Below are positions 9,117 to 17,608 of a stretch of DNA of 64,000 nucleotides, in pieces; the stretch's first letter is position 1, and every line of letters begins with the position of its first letter. The translations under genes were made by a program, and so were the position numbers. This DNA comes from Clostridia bacterium (GTDB taxonomy: Bacteria > Bacillota > Clostridia > UMGS1810), in the NCBI GenBank assembly GCA_017416845.1, contig JAFQBA010000017.1, positions 1-64,000 on the forward strand, given 5' to 3'. Under the pieces are notes generated by a model. It was not told where the DNA came from. It ran no database searches and saw only the letters and a list, made by a program, of their open reading frames with translations.

Positions 9117-10253
9117 TTATCTAAAAAGACAGTCAAAAATATATTTTGCGCCGCCTTTATATTCTGCGTTATCTCCCAGGGTTGATGCCATAACCGATAC
9201 ATACCTTCCGGGAAGAGAAATATTTTTAAGTTTGGTGCGAAGCTTTGATATGAATCTTTCACCAAGAGTGAGAATATCACCACAGATAATCACTGCACCG
9301 GGGTCAAACATGTTTATGAGATTGTTAATACCAAAAGCAAGAACTTCGCAAACATAATCTATGTATTTTGTAAGCTCATCGTTTTTAGCAACAGCTTCAG
9401 CAAGAGAGTCAATGTCAATTTCGGTTTTACAAATTTCTGATGCTTTTTCCACAATAGCAGGTATGCTGACTATTGTTTCAAGACATCCTCTTGAGCCGCA
9501 ACGACACTTTTTGCCGTTCATGTCTACACTGACATGACCAAACTCACACGCCATGCCGGCATTTCCGAGAAACGGAGCACCGCCTACAATTGCCGATGCA
9601 CCAACACCATCGCTTATGTCAACAGAAATAAGACTTTCGCTGTCGGTGTCACCAAATTCCATTTCTGCATATGCAACAAAAGCCGAACTGTTGGAAATTA
9701 CCACTTCAGAACCTTTGAAGCTTTGGCAAAGAGTTTCATAAACATTGTCATTTTCGTAAACCGAAAGAACAGTTGATGACACAATGTTGTGATCATCGTC
9801 TATGATAGCAGGGAGACCGACTGCAATGCCAAGAAGTTCACCATAGCCTTTGACCGAAACATTTTCAGCTAAAAACTCTGTAAGAGTTTCACTCAAGAGT
9901 TTTGAATTATCATATCGAACCTTTTTTGAAAAGATTTCTTCAAAAAACAAATCAAAAAGTCTCAGGCGGAAATGATAACCCGAAACGCTGACTACGGCAA
10001 AATATCCGCCGGAGCTGTTAACCGAAAGGGAAATAGCCTTTCTGCCGCTTCGTTCGGCACTTTTGATACCGGACTCAACAACAAGCCCTTTTGCCATGAG
10101 TTCTTCAACAAGAGCCGAAATTGTGGTAGCACTGAGTTTAGTAAGCTTTTTGATGTCTGCCCTGGAAATGCCGTCAACCTCGTGAATAAGAGAAAACACG
10201 AGTTTGAGATGATTTTCCTTGATAAGCTGTTGACTGTTAACTACCTGTGTCAA
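9117..10253 (-). CDS. ROK-family transcriptional regulator
   Basis: Sugar-responsive repressor of 378 residues. An N-terminal winged helix (SRADIKKLTKLSATTISALVEE) precedes a ROK sugar-binding domain with the zinc-binding motif CRCGSRGCLE. The TTG at 10253 is chosen because GGAG lies nine bases upstream (protein begins MTQVVNSQQL). It is first in the operon with the aminotransferase and dehydrogenase. The promoter at 10293-10321 is followed by a TTTGT...ACAAA inverted repeat, suggesting autoregulation. The inducer is probably a sugar handled by the downstream enzymes. Confidence 0.88.
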   Translation of the reverse strand: MTQVVNSQQLIKENHLKLVFSLIHEVDGISRADIKKLTKLSATTISALVEELMAKGLVVESGIKSAERSGRKAISLSVNSSGGYFAVVSVSGYHFRLRLFDLFFEEIFSKKVRYDNSKLLSETLTEFLAENVSVKGYGELLGIAVGLPAIIDDDHNIVSSTVLSVYENDNVYETLCQSFKGSEVVISNSSAFVAYAEMEFGDTDSESLISVDISDGVGASAIVGGAPFLGNAGMACEFGHVSVDMNGKKCRCGSRGCLETIVSIPAIVEKASEICKTEIDIDSLAEAVAKNDELTKYIDYVCEVLAFGINNLINMFDPGAVIICGDILTLGERFISKLRTKLKNISLPGRYVSVMASTLGDNAEYKGGAKYIFDCLFR

Positions 10254-10262
10254 AATACCACT

Positions 10263-10321
10263 CTCCAATTTGTTCAGTGGGTTTACAAATTGATTATATA
10301 GCAATATATGCTGTTTGTCAA
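10263..10321 (-). promoter_or_regulatory. Promoter and possible operator of the ROK operon
   Basis: Minus-strand TTGACA (10316-10321), 17-base spacer, TATAAT (10293-10298). Just downstream lies an inverted repeat ATTTGT-N11-ACAAAT, a plausible binding site for the ROK repressor itself. Confidence 0.75.
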
Positions 10322-10429
10322 TGTTTTTTTCTCTTTTTGTTAATATTTTTGCGATAAACATGCACTATCTTATATAATATTCTTCAAATATATTCAAATT
10401 CCATGCCAAATACATATATTTACACATTT

Positions 10430-10716
10430 AAATTGGGGTTTATCGAGCTGTTTAACACAAGGACATCGTAGGGCGTGACGACTTCGGCACGCCGTGTTAT
10501 CTTTTGATGAAATTAGGCTAAAGCGAAAGGCTTCCATGCCTAAGGGGCAATGCTTGCCGGTGGCAAGCGTTTATCACCGACCGAATCGAAGATGAGACCA
10601 GCTTTCGCTCTGGTGTTTATTACATGGTTGAGAATTTTCTGAATTTATTCGGCGTGCCGAGGTCGACACGCCCTACGATGCACATTTCGAATTTGTTCTT
10701 CTCGCTAAACTCCAAT
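10430..10716. repeat. MITE-like inverted-repeat element, copy 2
   Basis: About 287 bases bounded by inverted repeats. The left arm begins AATTGGGGTTTATCGAGCTG and runs into CATCGTAGGGCGTGACGAC; the right arm is the complement of CATCGTAGGGCGTGTCGACC ending TTGGAGTTTAGCGAG. The inner palindromes (GGCACGCCG on both sides) can form a long cruciform. No coding potential. It shares its ends with copies 1 and 3 and fills the gap between the ROK promoter and the ABC importer. Confidence 0.8.
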
Positions 10717-10738
10717 CAGACAATTATCAACTATATAC

Positions 10739-10770
10739 AAAAGGCGCATCTGCAAATTTGCAGATGCGCC
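10739..10770 (-). terminator. Terminator of the amino-acid ABC importer operon
   Basis: A perfect 28-base palindrome (10743-10770; half-site GGCGCATCTGCAAA) follows the ATPase stop codon and is trailed by four Ts on the minus strand. The U-run is short, but the stem is very stable. Confidence 0.75.
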
Positions 10771-10779
10771 AAAAACATA

Positions 10780-11508
10780 TTAGAGAATACTCTTTAAGAA
10801 CTGCTTTGTTCTTTCGCCCTGAGGACTTGTAAAAATCTCTTCGGGTTTGCCCTCTTCCTCAATGGCTCCATCTGCCATGAAGATAACCCGGTCGGCAACC
10901 TCACGGGCAAATCCCATTTCGTGAGTTACAACAACCATGGTCATACCCTCCGATGCAAGCTGTTTCATAACATCAAGCACCTCTCCGACCATTTCGGGGT
11001 CAAGAGCCGATGTAGGCTCGTCAAAAAGCATAACATCAGGATTCATCATGAGAGCGCGGACAATTGCAACTCTCTGTTTCTGACCGCCGGAAAGCTGCGA
11101 AGGATATGCCATAGCCCGATCACCAAGTCCAACACGATTAAGCAAATCAAGTGCTTTTTTCTCGGCATCTTCTTTTGGCATCTTCAAAAGCTTAACGGGA
11201 GCAATACACATATTTTTAAGTACGGTCATGTGCGGGAAAAGATTAAACTGCTGAAAAACCATGCCCATTTTCCGACGCATAAGATTGATATCTGTCTTTT
11301 TATCCATAATATCAACACCGTCGAATACAATATGTCCTGCATTTGGTTCTTCAAGACGGTTAAGAGAACGCAAAAGGGTTGACTTTCCGCTTCCGGAAGG
11401 TCCTATTATTACAACAACCTCACCTTTCCCGATTTTCGTTGTAACATTGTCAAGAGCAACAATCTTGCCGCCAAGGTATTCCTTGCGCAGTCCGTTGATT
11501 TCAATCAT
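10780..11508 (-). CDS. Polar amino-acid ABC transporter ATP-binding protein
   Basis: Cytoplasmic ATPase of a polar amino-acid importer (GlnQ/HisP type), 242 residues. Walker A is GPSGSGKST, the signature is [15 protein letters not shown], Walker B is [12 protein letters not shown], and the switch His is in VTHEM. The ATG at 11508 ([11 protein letters not shown]) is preferred to a GTG 15 bases upstream that has no good ribosome site. It is the last gene of a binding protein - permease - ATPase operon. Homologues transport Gln, Glu, Arg, His or cystine; specificity cannot be read from the ATPase. Confidence 0.94.
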   Translation of the reverse strand: MIEINGLRKEYLGGKIVALDNVTTKIGKGEVVVIIGPSGSGKSTLLRSLNRLEEPNAGHIVFDGVDIMDKKTDINLMRRKMGMVFQQFNLFPHMTVLKNMCIAPVKLLKMPKEDAEKKALDLLNRVGLGDRAMAYPSQLSGGQKQRVAIVRALMMNPDVMLFDEPTSALDPEMVGEVLDVMKQLASEGMTMVVVTHEMGFAREVADRVIFMADGAIEEEGKPEEIFTSPQGERTKQFLKSIL

Positions 11509-11512
11509 ATAA

Positions 11513-12886
11513 TTAGCGTTCACTCTTTCTCAGCCTCCTCTCCAACAGGCTTACAAGCTTGGAAAGTATAACTACCAATATCAGATAAATTACCGCAGCG
11601 GCAAGAAGCGGCATAAAAGGAGTATACGTTGCCGCACGGATTGTATTTACCTCTTTCATCAAATCGGCAACACCGATAGTAAATGCTATGGATGTTTCTT
11701 TGAGCAATACTACAAACTCATTGGCAAGTGCAGGAAGCACAGCTTTAAACGCCTGAGGGAAAACAATGTGATACATTGTTGCCATATACCCGAAACCGAG
11801 ACTTCTTCCGGCTTCGGTCTGACCTTCATCAATGCTCATTATTCCGCCACGGACAATTTCCGCAACGTATGCACCGGAGTTTATACCAAAACATATTACT
11901 GCCGAAACAAATTTATCAACACCCATCGGCAGAAGAATTACATAATGCATTATAAGAATCTGAACAATTGCCGGCGTACCTCTTATCACAGTAAGATATA
12001 CCTGACATATTCCGTTCATAAACTTGAGCAGTATACCTTTCTTTGATTGCTTCAGATATGTGCATCTGACAAATGCAACCATAAATCCGAGAAATATACC
12101 TATAATCAATGAGAAGAAAGTGAGCTTAAGTGTTGTCATAAGCCCCACCATAATCATTTCCCATCTGTCATGCTCTATGAAATTACGGTGAAAATCTTTT
12201 TTGAGACTGTTCCACATACGACCGATAGCATTTGAAGTGTCGGGTTTTGCCGAATCATATCTCAGGTCTATACATTGAATAAAACCATTGTTGATGTTCT
12301 TATGTTCAACAGAGACTTCCTCTCCGTTTTCATTTGTATAGGTTTCGGCTGCAAGGATTTCATTTTTCACCGCTGACCAGCCGCCAAAAACAATATCAAT
12401 AACTTCTTCGGTTGCATAAACCACATATCCCGTATGCGTATCAAATATCTCAATAACACAATTCCTGGTCACAGGCTGAGCGGCGGATATAAGCTCAATT
12501 ATTTTTTCTTCAAATTCTCTTTTGAAATCCAGAGAACTTTTTTTCATATTTCCGGTCTCTTTATCAGACTTGGCGGATAAAAATAAGTTGTATTGCGGAG
12601 AAAGCACTGAATGAATGTCAAGACTTTTAACACTGCAGTCAAGAATAACATTCTTTTCGCTACCATATTCCACGCTGTTTACGGTAATGTAGTTTGTATC
12701 TGAAACAATTTTCATGGCTTTGGTATATGCCATATCATCAAATGACTGATTTACTATTGTTTCGGCCTCCTGAATGTCAATATCCTTGGCCTTGGTACTT
12801 ACATTGATTGCGTAAAACATGCCAGCGATGACCGAAGCGACAATTATAACAGATATTATAATCGCCCACAGTTTTTTTGAAGACAT
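11513..12886 (-). CDS. Amino-acid ABC permease with extra N-terminal domain
   Basis: Membrane subunit of a polar amino-acid importer, 457 residues, about twice the usual 215-230. The C-terminal half is a standard His/Glu/Gln permease: a helix at [18 protein letters not shown], the EAA-like loop [21 protein letters not shown] and several membrane segments. The N-terminal half is one signal-anchor helix (residues 6-27) and roughly 200 residues predicted outside the membrane, with no recognised family. The ATG at 12886 has AAAGGTGG upstream. The intergenic gap to the ATPase is only four bases. Confidence 0.88.
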   Translation of the reverse strand: MSSKKLWAIIISVIIVASVIAGMFYAINVSTKAKDIDIQEAETIVNQSFDDMAYTKAMKIVSDTNYITVNSVEYGSEKNVILDCSVKSLDIHSVLSPQYNLFLSAKSDKETGNMKKSSLDFKREFEEKIIELISAAQPVTRNCVIEIFDTHTGYVVYATEEVIDIVFGGWSAVKNEILAAETYTNENGEEVSVEHKNINNGFIQCIDLRYDSAKPDTSNAIGRMWNSLKKDFHRNFIEHDRWEMIMVGLMTTLKLTFFSLIIGIFLGFMVAFVRCTYLKQSKKGILLKFMNGICQVYLTVIRGTPAIVQILIMHYVILLPMGVDKFVSAVICFGINSGAYVAEIVRGGIMSIDEGQTEAGRSLGFGYMATMYHIVFPQAFKAVLPALANEFVVLLKETSIAFTIGVADLMKEVNTIRAATYTPFMPLLAAAVIYLILVVILSKLVSLLERRLRKSER

Positions 12887-12998
12887 TCGATTACCACCTT
12901 TCTCTCGGAGTATAATTAATAAAATCCCTAAACGCACCGCAAAGACAGAAGAAAAAATTCCCCTGTCTCTGCCGTTAATTATAGTTTATTTATAAAAT

Positions 12999-13811
12999 TT
13001 ATTCAGCCTTGATGTATTTTGCAATGATTGCATCGATTGTTCCGTCAGCTGTAAGTTTTTCAAGAGCTGCATTTATTTCATCAAGAAGTTCTGTGTTACC
13101 TTTCTTAACAGCAATTGCATAATCTTCAACAGCATAATCGGTATCAAGAATAACAAGACCTTCGTTTGCTTCTACAAAAGCTTTTGCAGGTTCGTTATCA
13201 ATGATAACTGCATCTACATCGCCACCCTTAAGTGCGATAACTGCATCAGCGCCTTTTCCGTACTGAGTAACATTATCTGCGCCAAATTCATCGGAAGCAT
13301 AAATGTCACCGGTTGTACCGAGCTGAACACCGATCTTCTTGCCGGTGAGAGCATCGATATCAGTAATATCGGAACCTTCGGGAACGATGATGGACTGAAC
13401 ACCTGTAGCATAGCTGTATGTAAAGTCAACCTGTTCTTTTCTTTCATCAGTTACTGTCATACCTGCCATACCAAAATCGGTTTCACCGTTGTCAACAGAA
13501 GTGATGATGCTGTCAAATTCCATGTCTACAACTTCGAGTTTTGCACCAAGTTCTGCAGCAATAGCAGTAGCAATTTCAATGTCAATACCTACAAATTCTT
13601 CACCCTCTTTATATTCATAAGGAGGGAAAGCTGCGTTTGTAGCCATTTTGATAACTCTGTCGCTTGAATCAGCTACAATTGCATCAGATGCTACACCCTT
13701 ATCATTTTCTTCTGCTTTGTTTTCTTTTTTCTCATCATTGCAAGCTGCAAAACAAAAAGCTGTCATTGCAAGTGCAAGCACGAGAGCAAGAATTTTTGTG
13801 AATTTTTTCAT
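12999..13811 (-). CDS. Amino-acid ABC transporter substrate-binding lipoprotein
   Basis: Extracytoplasmic receptor of the importer, 270 residues. It has a lipoprotein signal ending in the lipobox FCFAAC (acylated Cys near residue 23), a short charged linker, then a family-3 solute-binding fold: MATNAAFPPYEYKEG, FVGIDIEIATAIA, DFGMAGMTVTDERKEQVDFT and the GKKIGVQLGTTGD hinge. The binding residues (Arg and Asp of TDERK) are typical of amino-acid receptors. The ATG at 13811 lies after GGAGG. A consensus promoter precedes it. Confidence 0.93.
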   Translation of the reverse strand: MKKFTKILALVLALAMTAFCFAACNDEKKENKAEENDKGVASDAIVADSSDRVIKMATNAAFPPYEYKEGEEFVGIDIEIATAIAAELGAKLEVVDMEFDSIITSVDNGETDFGMAGMTVTDERKEQVDFTYSYATGVQSIIVPEGSDITDIDALTGKKIGVQLGTTGDIYASDEFGADNVTQYGKGADAVIALKGGDVDAVIIDNEPAKAFVEANEGLVILDTDYAVEDYAIAVKKGNTELLDEINAALEKLTADGTIDAIIAKYIKAE

Positions 13812-13864
13812 TATTAATTCCTCCATTTTTTTGCATCACATCAAGGGATGCTTTTATTGTGTTA

Positions 13865-13893
13865 ATTTTACCACAACTTTATTTTTATGTCAA
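13865..13893 (-). promoter_or_regulatory. Promoter of the amino-acid ABC importer operon
   Basis: Minus-strand TTGACA (13888-13893), 17-base spacer, TAAAAT (13865-13870). An imperfect hairpin (GCATC...GATGC, about 13833-13851) lies in the leader between promoter and start codon. Confidence 0.82.
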
Positions 13894-13921
13894 CAAATTT
13901 GTTTTCCGCATTTGAGGCGGG

Positions 13922-13948
13922 AAAAAAGCGGCTGCACCGGCAACCGCT
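13922..13948 (-). terminator. Terminator of the small acidic lipoprotein gene
   Basis: A GC-rich stem of nine pairs (AGCGGTTGC with GCAGCCGCT, one G-U pair) is followed by six Ts on the minus strand. It separates the small lipoprotein gene from the ABC importer promoter, so the two are independent units. Confidence 0.82.
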
Positions 13949-14035
13949 CAACAAATTTGCAATATTTCCCCCGGCTCATAAGAGCGGGTATGTTACTTAG
14001 AACAGCTGTTCCTGAATAAATATATTGAAAAACTA

Positions 14036-14242
14036 TTATTCAGCGTCAGAAGCAACATCAGATTCAGCTGCAGAATCAACAACTTCTTCTACAACAGCAT
14101 CAGAAGCTGCATCAGATTCAGCATCAGATTCAACAACTACATCTTCTGCAGGAGCTTCTTTCTTAGCTTCTTCTGTTGTGCAAGCAGCAAAGCAGAATGC
14201 AGAAACAGCAAGAGCAAGAACGAGTGCGAAAATCTTCTTCAT
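14036..14242 (-). CDS. Small acidic Ser/Asp/Ala-rich lipoprotein
   Basis: Sixty-eight residues. The signal peptide (MKKIFALVLALAVSAFCFAAC) is almost the same as that of the neighbouring binding protein, including the lipobox. After the Cys comes a short KK-containing stretch and then a low-complexity acidic tail built from SDA/ESD units (ESDAESDAASDA, SAAESDVASDAE). There is no folded domain. It has its own promoter, GGAGG site and terminator, so it looks like a real expressed gene. It may be the relic of a duplicated binding protein or a surface-charge peptide; the function is unknown. Confidence 0.72.
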   Translation of the reverse strand: MKKIFALVLALAVSAFCFAACTTEEAKKEAPAEDVVVESDAESDAASDAVVEEVVDSAAESDVASDAE

Positions 14243-14302
14243 GTTAATAGCCTCCATTTAAAATTTTTTACAGGACAAATCAAGCCCTGCTCGACTTAGG
14301 AA

Positions 14303-14331
14303 AGTTTAGCACATTAATATCTGCTTGTCAA
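14303..14331 (-). promoter_or_regulatory. Promoter of the small acidic lipoprotein gene
   Basis: Minus-strand TTGACA (14326-14331), 17-base spacer, TAAACT (14303-14308), about 60 bases upstream of the start codon. Confidence 0.78.
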
Positions 14332-14443
14332 TCACTTTATTCTCTCAAAAATTACTTTTCTTGCAAAATAACTATACTTTATAAATGAATTCATGGCAAA
14401 ATTAGTCATTTTACAAACACAATTGTTTCAAATTTGTTAAAAA

Positions 14444-15235
14444 TCATATTTTAAGAAGCTTTTTGGCATTTATGTACTTTATCTTATTCATATCATTCTC
14501 CGACAAGCCCAAAGATGATAAAAGTCTCATTTCAAGATTAGCATTATGCCAAGGATTATCGGTACCAAAGAGAAGCTTATCAACGCCGTGTTTTTCGATT
14601 ATCATCGATGCATACGCCTTTGGAAGCATGCAATAACCGAATGACAGGTCAAAATACAAATTTTCTCCGCAAAGGTATCTTAAAACATCTTCACAACAAT
14701 TTATTCCGCCCCAATGAGCCGCAATAACAGGAGAATCAATCCACGATGCCGCTTTTGCCATTGCCTTCGGCATAGCTTTATATGGCGGAGGGAATCCGTA
14801 ATCAAACCCGGCATGGAATACTACAATCAATCCGAGCTCCGATATTTTACGATATATCGGTTTCATCGCCGGATCATCAACATTAAACCCCTGATAATCC
14901 GGATGCAGTTTTACCCCACGAATCCCAAGGCTTTTTATCCTTTCGAGTTCATCCAAAGCATCTTCACTTCCGGGGAAAACAGATCCGAATGAAAAAATAT
15001 CTTTTTCGTTGTTGATTGAAGATGCAAAATCATTAACACTTTTTTGCTGATGAGTGTTTGTGGCAATATTCAGCACTACCGAAACATCCACATTATTCTC
15101 TTTCATGGAGTTTTTCAAGCCCGACAGGCTTCCATCAGAATAGTTTTCGATATTTCCCGACTGATCCTTCAACTTCTGAATAGCCCTTTCATATATTTTA
15201 TCCGGAAAACAATGAGTATGAAAATCTATTAACAT
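14444..15235 (-). CDS. Amidohydrolase-family (TIM-barrel) hydrolase
   Basis: Metal-dependent hydrolase of the amidohydrolase superfamily (Amidohydro_2 group), 263 residues. The metal-binding HTH motif is in MLIDFHTHCFPDK; further ligands are GVKLHPDYQG, VFHAGFDYG, IAAHWGG and LLFGTDNPWH, in the expected order. This pattern fits carboxylate-lyase or lactonase-like members rather than TatD. It stands alone, reads away from noc, and has a modest GGAAG site before ATG. The substrate is unknown. Confidence 0.85.
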   Translation of the reverse strand: MLIDFHTHCFPDKIYERAIQKLKDQSGNIENYSDGSLSGLKNSMKENNVDVSVVLNIATNTHQQKSVNDFASSINNEKDIFSFGSVFPGSEDALDELERIKSLGIRGVKLHPDYQGFNVDDPAMKPIYRKISELGLIVVFHAGFDYGFPPPYKAMPKAMAKAASWIDSPVIAAHWGGINCCEDVLRYLCGENLYFDLSFGYCMLPKAYASMIIEKHGVDKLLFGTDNPWHNANLEMRLLSSLGLSENDMNKIKYINAKKLLKI

Positions 15236-15498
15236 ATGTACACTTCCAATTGTTTTTTCTGTTATTATAGCACATTGTTATTATATTGTAAAATTAAATT
15301 TTTGTTAACATCAAATTTAAAAAATTATCGCAATCTGTGACACAATCTAACTCAATGTCAGCAAACACGGCATCAAATTTTATTTTTTCAGACGGGAAAT
15401 AGTCTTTTGTGTCCCATTTAACCGACCGAAATAGTTTCCGTTTTTTTCTTTGTAGTGATATACTTATATTACGAAAACCAATGAGGAGGAATAATTTC

Positions 15499-16407
15499 AT
15501 GAATTTACTGTCTAAATTCAAATCAATAATCCCTATAGTTTATGAGGATGAATACAAAACAGAAGAAAAGGCGCAAACTGTCTCTCAAATTCCCATACAC
15601 ATGATTAAGCCAAACCCCCATCAGCCGAGACGCCGCTTTGACCGGACCACAATCACAGAGCTTGCAGACTCCATACGCAAATACGGGGTTATTCAGCCGA
15701 TTACCGTGAGAAAGCTAAACGACTCGATCTATGAGTTAATTGCCGGTGAGCGAAGACTGCGGGCATGTTCAGAGGCCGGATTATTAAAGATACCGGCAAT
15801 TGTGGTTAACATGAATGACAACGACAGTGCAGTAGTAGCACTGATTGAAAACATTCAAAGAGAAAATCTCTCCTTTATGGAAGAAGCCGAAGCATACCGA
15901 AATCTTCTCACAAACCACGGATTCACCCAGGATGAGCTTGCCAAAAAACTTGGGAAAAACCAGTCATCTGTTGCAAATAAAGTGCGTTTACTTAAACTTC
16001 CTATGGTTGTACGGGAAATAATCAAGGATAATCTGCTTACTGAACGTCACGCAAGAGCCCTGTTGAGACTGGAAAACTGTGACAGACAAATAAAAGCCCT
16101 TGAAACAATAACCGATGAAAATCTGAATGTTTCACAAACCGAAGAGCTTATAGATAAAATGCTCGAAAGCAAAAACTGTAAAAAGCCGGGCACATACCCC
16201 ATTGCCGAAAAAAACTGTATTAAGGATGTAAGGATATTTGTAAATACTGTACGACATGCCGTGGATATAATGAAAAAACACGGTGTCGATGCCGAAGCAA
16301 CAGAAAACGAATATGATGACTACATAGAATATATTATTCACATTCCAAAGGAAGCTACGTCTTCTAAGTCTGCACCAAAAGAATTTGATTTCAATATGAA
16401 ACAATAA
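15499..16407 (+). CDS. noc: Noc-like ParB-family nucleoid-occlusion protein
   Basis: DNA-binding CTPase of the ParB family, 302 residues. The ParB N-domain shows PNPHQPRRRF and the CTP-binding box GERRLRACSEAG; the HTH domain has LAKKLGKNQSSVANKVRLL. The pattern ERHARALL...LNVSQTEELI is that of Noc rather than Spo0J, and the N-terminus (MNLLSKFKSIIPIVY) could be the membrane-binding amphipathic helix of Noc. A separate canonical spo0J lies 13 kb away. Start at ATG after GAGGAGG. Role: keeping division off the nucleoid, by homology. No Noc-binding consensus was found nearby. Confidence 0.8.
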   Translation: MNLLSKFKSIIPIVYEDEYKTEEKAQTVSQIPIHMIKPNPHQPRRRFDRTTITELADSIRKYGVIQPITVRKLNDSIYELIAGERRLRACSEAGLLKIPAIVVNMNDNDSAVVALIENIQRENLSFMEEAEAYRNLLTNHGFTQDELAKKLGKNQSSVANKVRLLKLPMVVREIIKDNLLTERHARALLRLENCDRQIKALETITDENLNVSQTEELIDKMLESKNCKKPGTYPIAEKNCIKDVRIFVNTVRHAVDIMKKHGVDAEATENEYDDYIEYIIHIPKEATSSKSAPKEFDFNMKQ

Positions 16408-16437
16408 ACATTATCCCCCCTAATCCCCCTATAATTC

Positions 16438-16485
16438 AAAAAGTGACTGTAAATTAATTTGCTGAATTAATTTACAGTCACTTTT
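16438..16485. terminator. Bidirectional terminator between noc and the creatininase gene
   Basis: A long perfect stem (AAGTGACTGTAAATTAATTT and complement, four-base loop) with an A-run on the left and a T-run on the right, placed between two convergent genes. Confidence 0.92.
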
Positions 16486-16494
16486 TGTTTGTTA

Positions 16495-17229
16495 TCAGAC
16501 TATTGTTTTTTCAAGATATTCAAGAGACTTTTCAACCATTTTGTTGCCAAGCTCTGCATTTGCCTTTGCAGCACTTTCGGTGAACCAGTGTTTGATGTCA
16601 CCGAGTCTTTCAAGCTTAACTGCATCGGGGTAAAGTGCCATAAGGATTGAACACTCAAATTCACCTGCATGGTCATAACCTGTGGCATTCTGAACTTCTG
16701 TGCTCATTGTGGGAATAACCTTGATCCATGAAAACGGGTCATCGCCTCCGCCAAGGTTTTCATAGTAGCTTGCGTAGTTTTCGCTACCCCACCATCCTCG
16801 TCCCTGAGTTCTTTCAAGGTAACGCATTGTTGCACGCTTTGCAGCCTTCATGTAGGAAAGAGTCATGGGCATGAGACTTTCCTGTTCAAACTGATGGTGA
16901 ATCACAACATAAATGTTGCGAAGTCCGGCATCGAGCATATTTGAGAAAATGCCGAAAAGATAGCTTTCGAATACTTCTTCATCAATATGTACGGTTCCGC
17001 TTGTTTCATCGGCAACTGCATAGCTTGAAGGACTGTAGTAGATTGTTGGAGCAATCATAATTTCCTTCTTTTCAGCCAGTTTTTTGATGAGACCTTCTGC
17101 AACTAAGGTATCACAACCGTAGGAGCAGTGGGGACCGTGATATTCAACTGTTCCGCCACAAATTACCGTGGGGATTCTTTCTTCCTTAACGCGGTTAAGT
17201 TCGCGGGGAAAACTCATATTATATTCCAT
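16495..17229 (-). CDS. Creatininase-family amidohydrolase
   Basis: Creatininase-superfamily enzyme, 244 residues. The metal-ligand segment VEYHGPHCSYGCD preserves Glu, His and Asp at family spacing. The second ligand segment reads IHHQFEQ, which aligns better with the HYEN form of true creatininases than with the GHGGN form of MftE-like members. Aromatic residues (GWWGSENYASYY) lie where creatininase places substrate-side tryptophans. The gene follows an M24 protein and a transducer-like protein in one operon. Lactam or amide hydrolysis is expected; creatinine as substrate is inference. Confidence 0.82.
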   Translation of the reverse strand: MEYNMSFPRELNRVKEERIPTVICGGTVEYHGPHCSYGCDTLVAEGLIKKLAEKKEIMIAPTIYYSPSSYAVADETSGTVHIDEEVFESYLFGIFSNMLDAGLRNIYVVIHHQFEQESLMPMTLSYMKAAKRATMRYLERTQGRGWWGSENYASYYENLGGGDDPFSWIKVIPTMSTEVQNATGYDHAGEFECSILMALYPDAVKLERLGDIKHWFTESAAKANAELGNKMVEKSLEYLEKTIV

Positions 17230-17239
17230 AATTCACACC

Positions 17240-17608
17240 TCACTGAGCATATCCTAATACTGTGTAGAAAGCAAGGTTCGGCTGAGTGTTGTCGAGTCTG
17301 CCATACTGCACAACAATTTCAACATCAGAAGTAAGCTTCATTGCATACTGTGTTTCAAGGGGAACTTCAAAACCACACATATCGTCAATGTTGTTGGTGC
17401 GAAAACATCTTACTCTGTTGGCTTTAACTGTCCACTTGATTTCTTCGTATGCATCTTTATCGGTGAAATAAAGCTTAACATCGATGTGTGCATCTTCGTT
17501 TGTATCGTTTACTATAATTACGGACTCATGACCCTTTGCAACGCCTTCACCTGCAGGGGGAAGCTCACAGTCGGGAAGAATCCAGACTTTTTTACCTATA
17601 TTAGCCAT
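17240..17608 (-). CDS. Sensory-rhodopsin-transducer (ASRT)-like protein
   Basis: Small beta-rich protein of 122 residues resembling the Anabaena sensory rhodopsin transducer family (PF07100). Matching segments are GKKVWILPDCELPP near the N-terminus, a HESVIIVNDTNEDAHIDVKLYFTD strand pair, RVRCFRTNNID and DVEIVVQYGRLDNTQ near the C-terminus. No rhodopsin gene is nearby. In other bacteria the family often sits beside sugar or amide catabolism genes and may bind small ligands as a tetramer. It overlaps the M24 gene by eight bases and precedes the creatininase gene by ten, so all three are coupled. Confidence 0.82.
   Translation of the reverse strand: MANIGKKVWILPDCELPPAGEGVAKGHESVIIVNDTNEDAHIDVKLYFTDKDAYEEIKWTVKANRVRCFRTNNIDDMCGFEVPLETQYAMKLTSDVEIVVQYGRLDNTQPNLAFYTVLGYAQ

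Noticed and set aside
14025-14261. Plus-strand frame over the small acidic lipoprotein gene
   Set aside because: Ser/Thr-rich low-complexity translation that simply mirrors the SDA repeats; the minus strand has promoter, ribosome site and terminator.
15294-15521. Minus-strand frame of 75 codons upstream of noc
   Set aside because: No ribosome site; it overlaps the noc leader and start. Nothing else is recognisable between 15236 and 15498.
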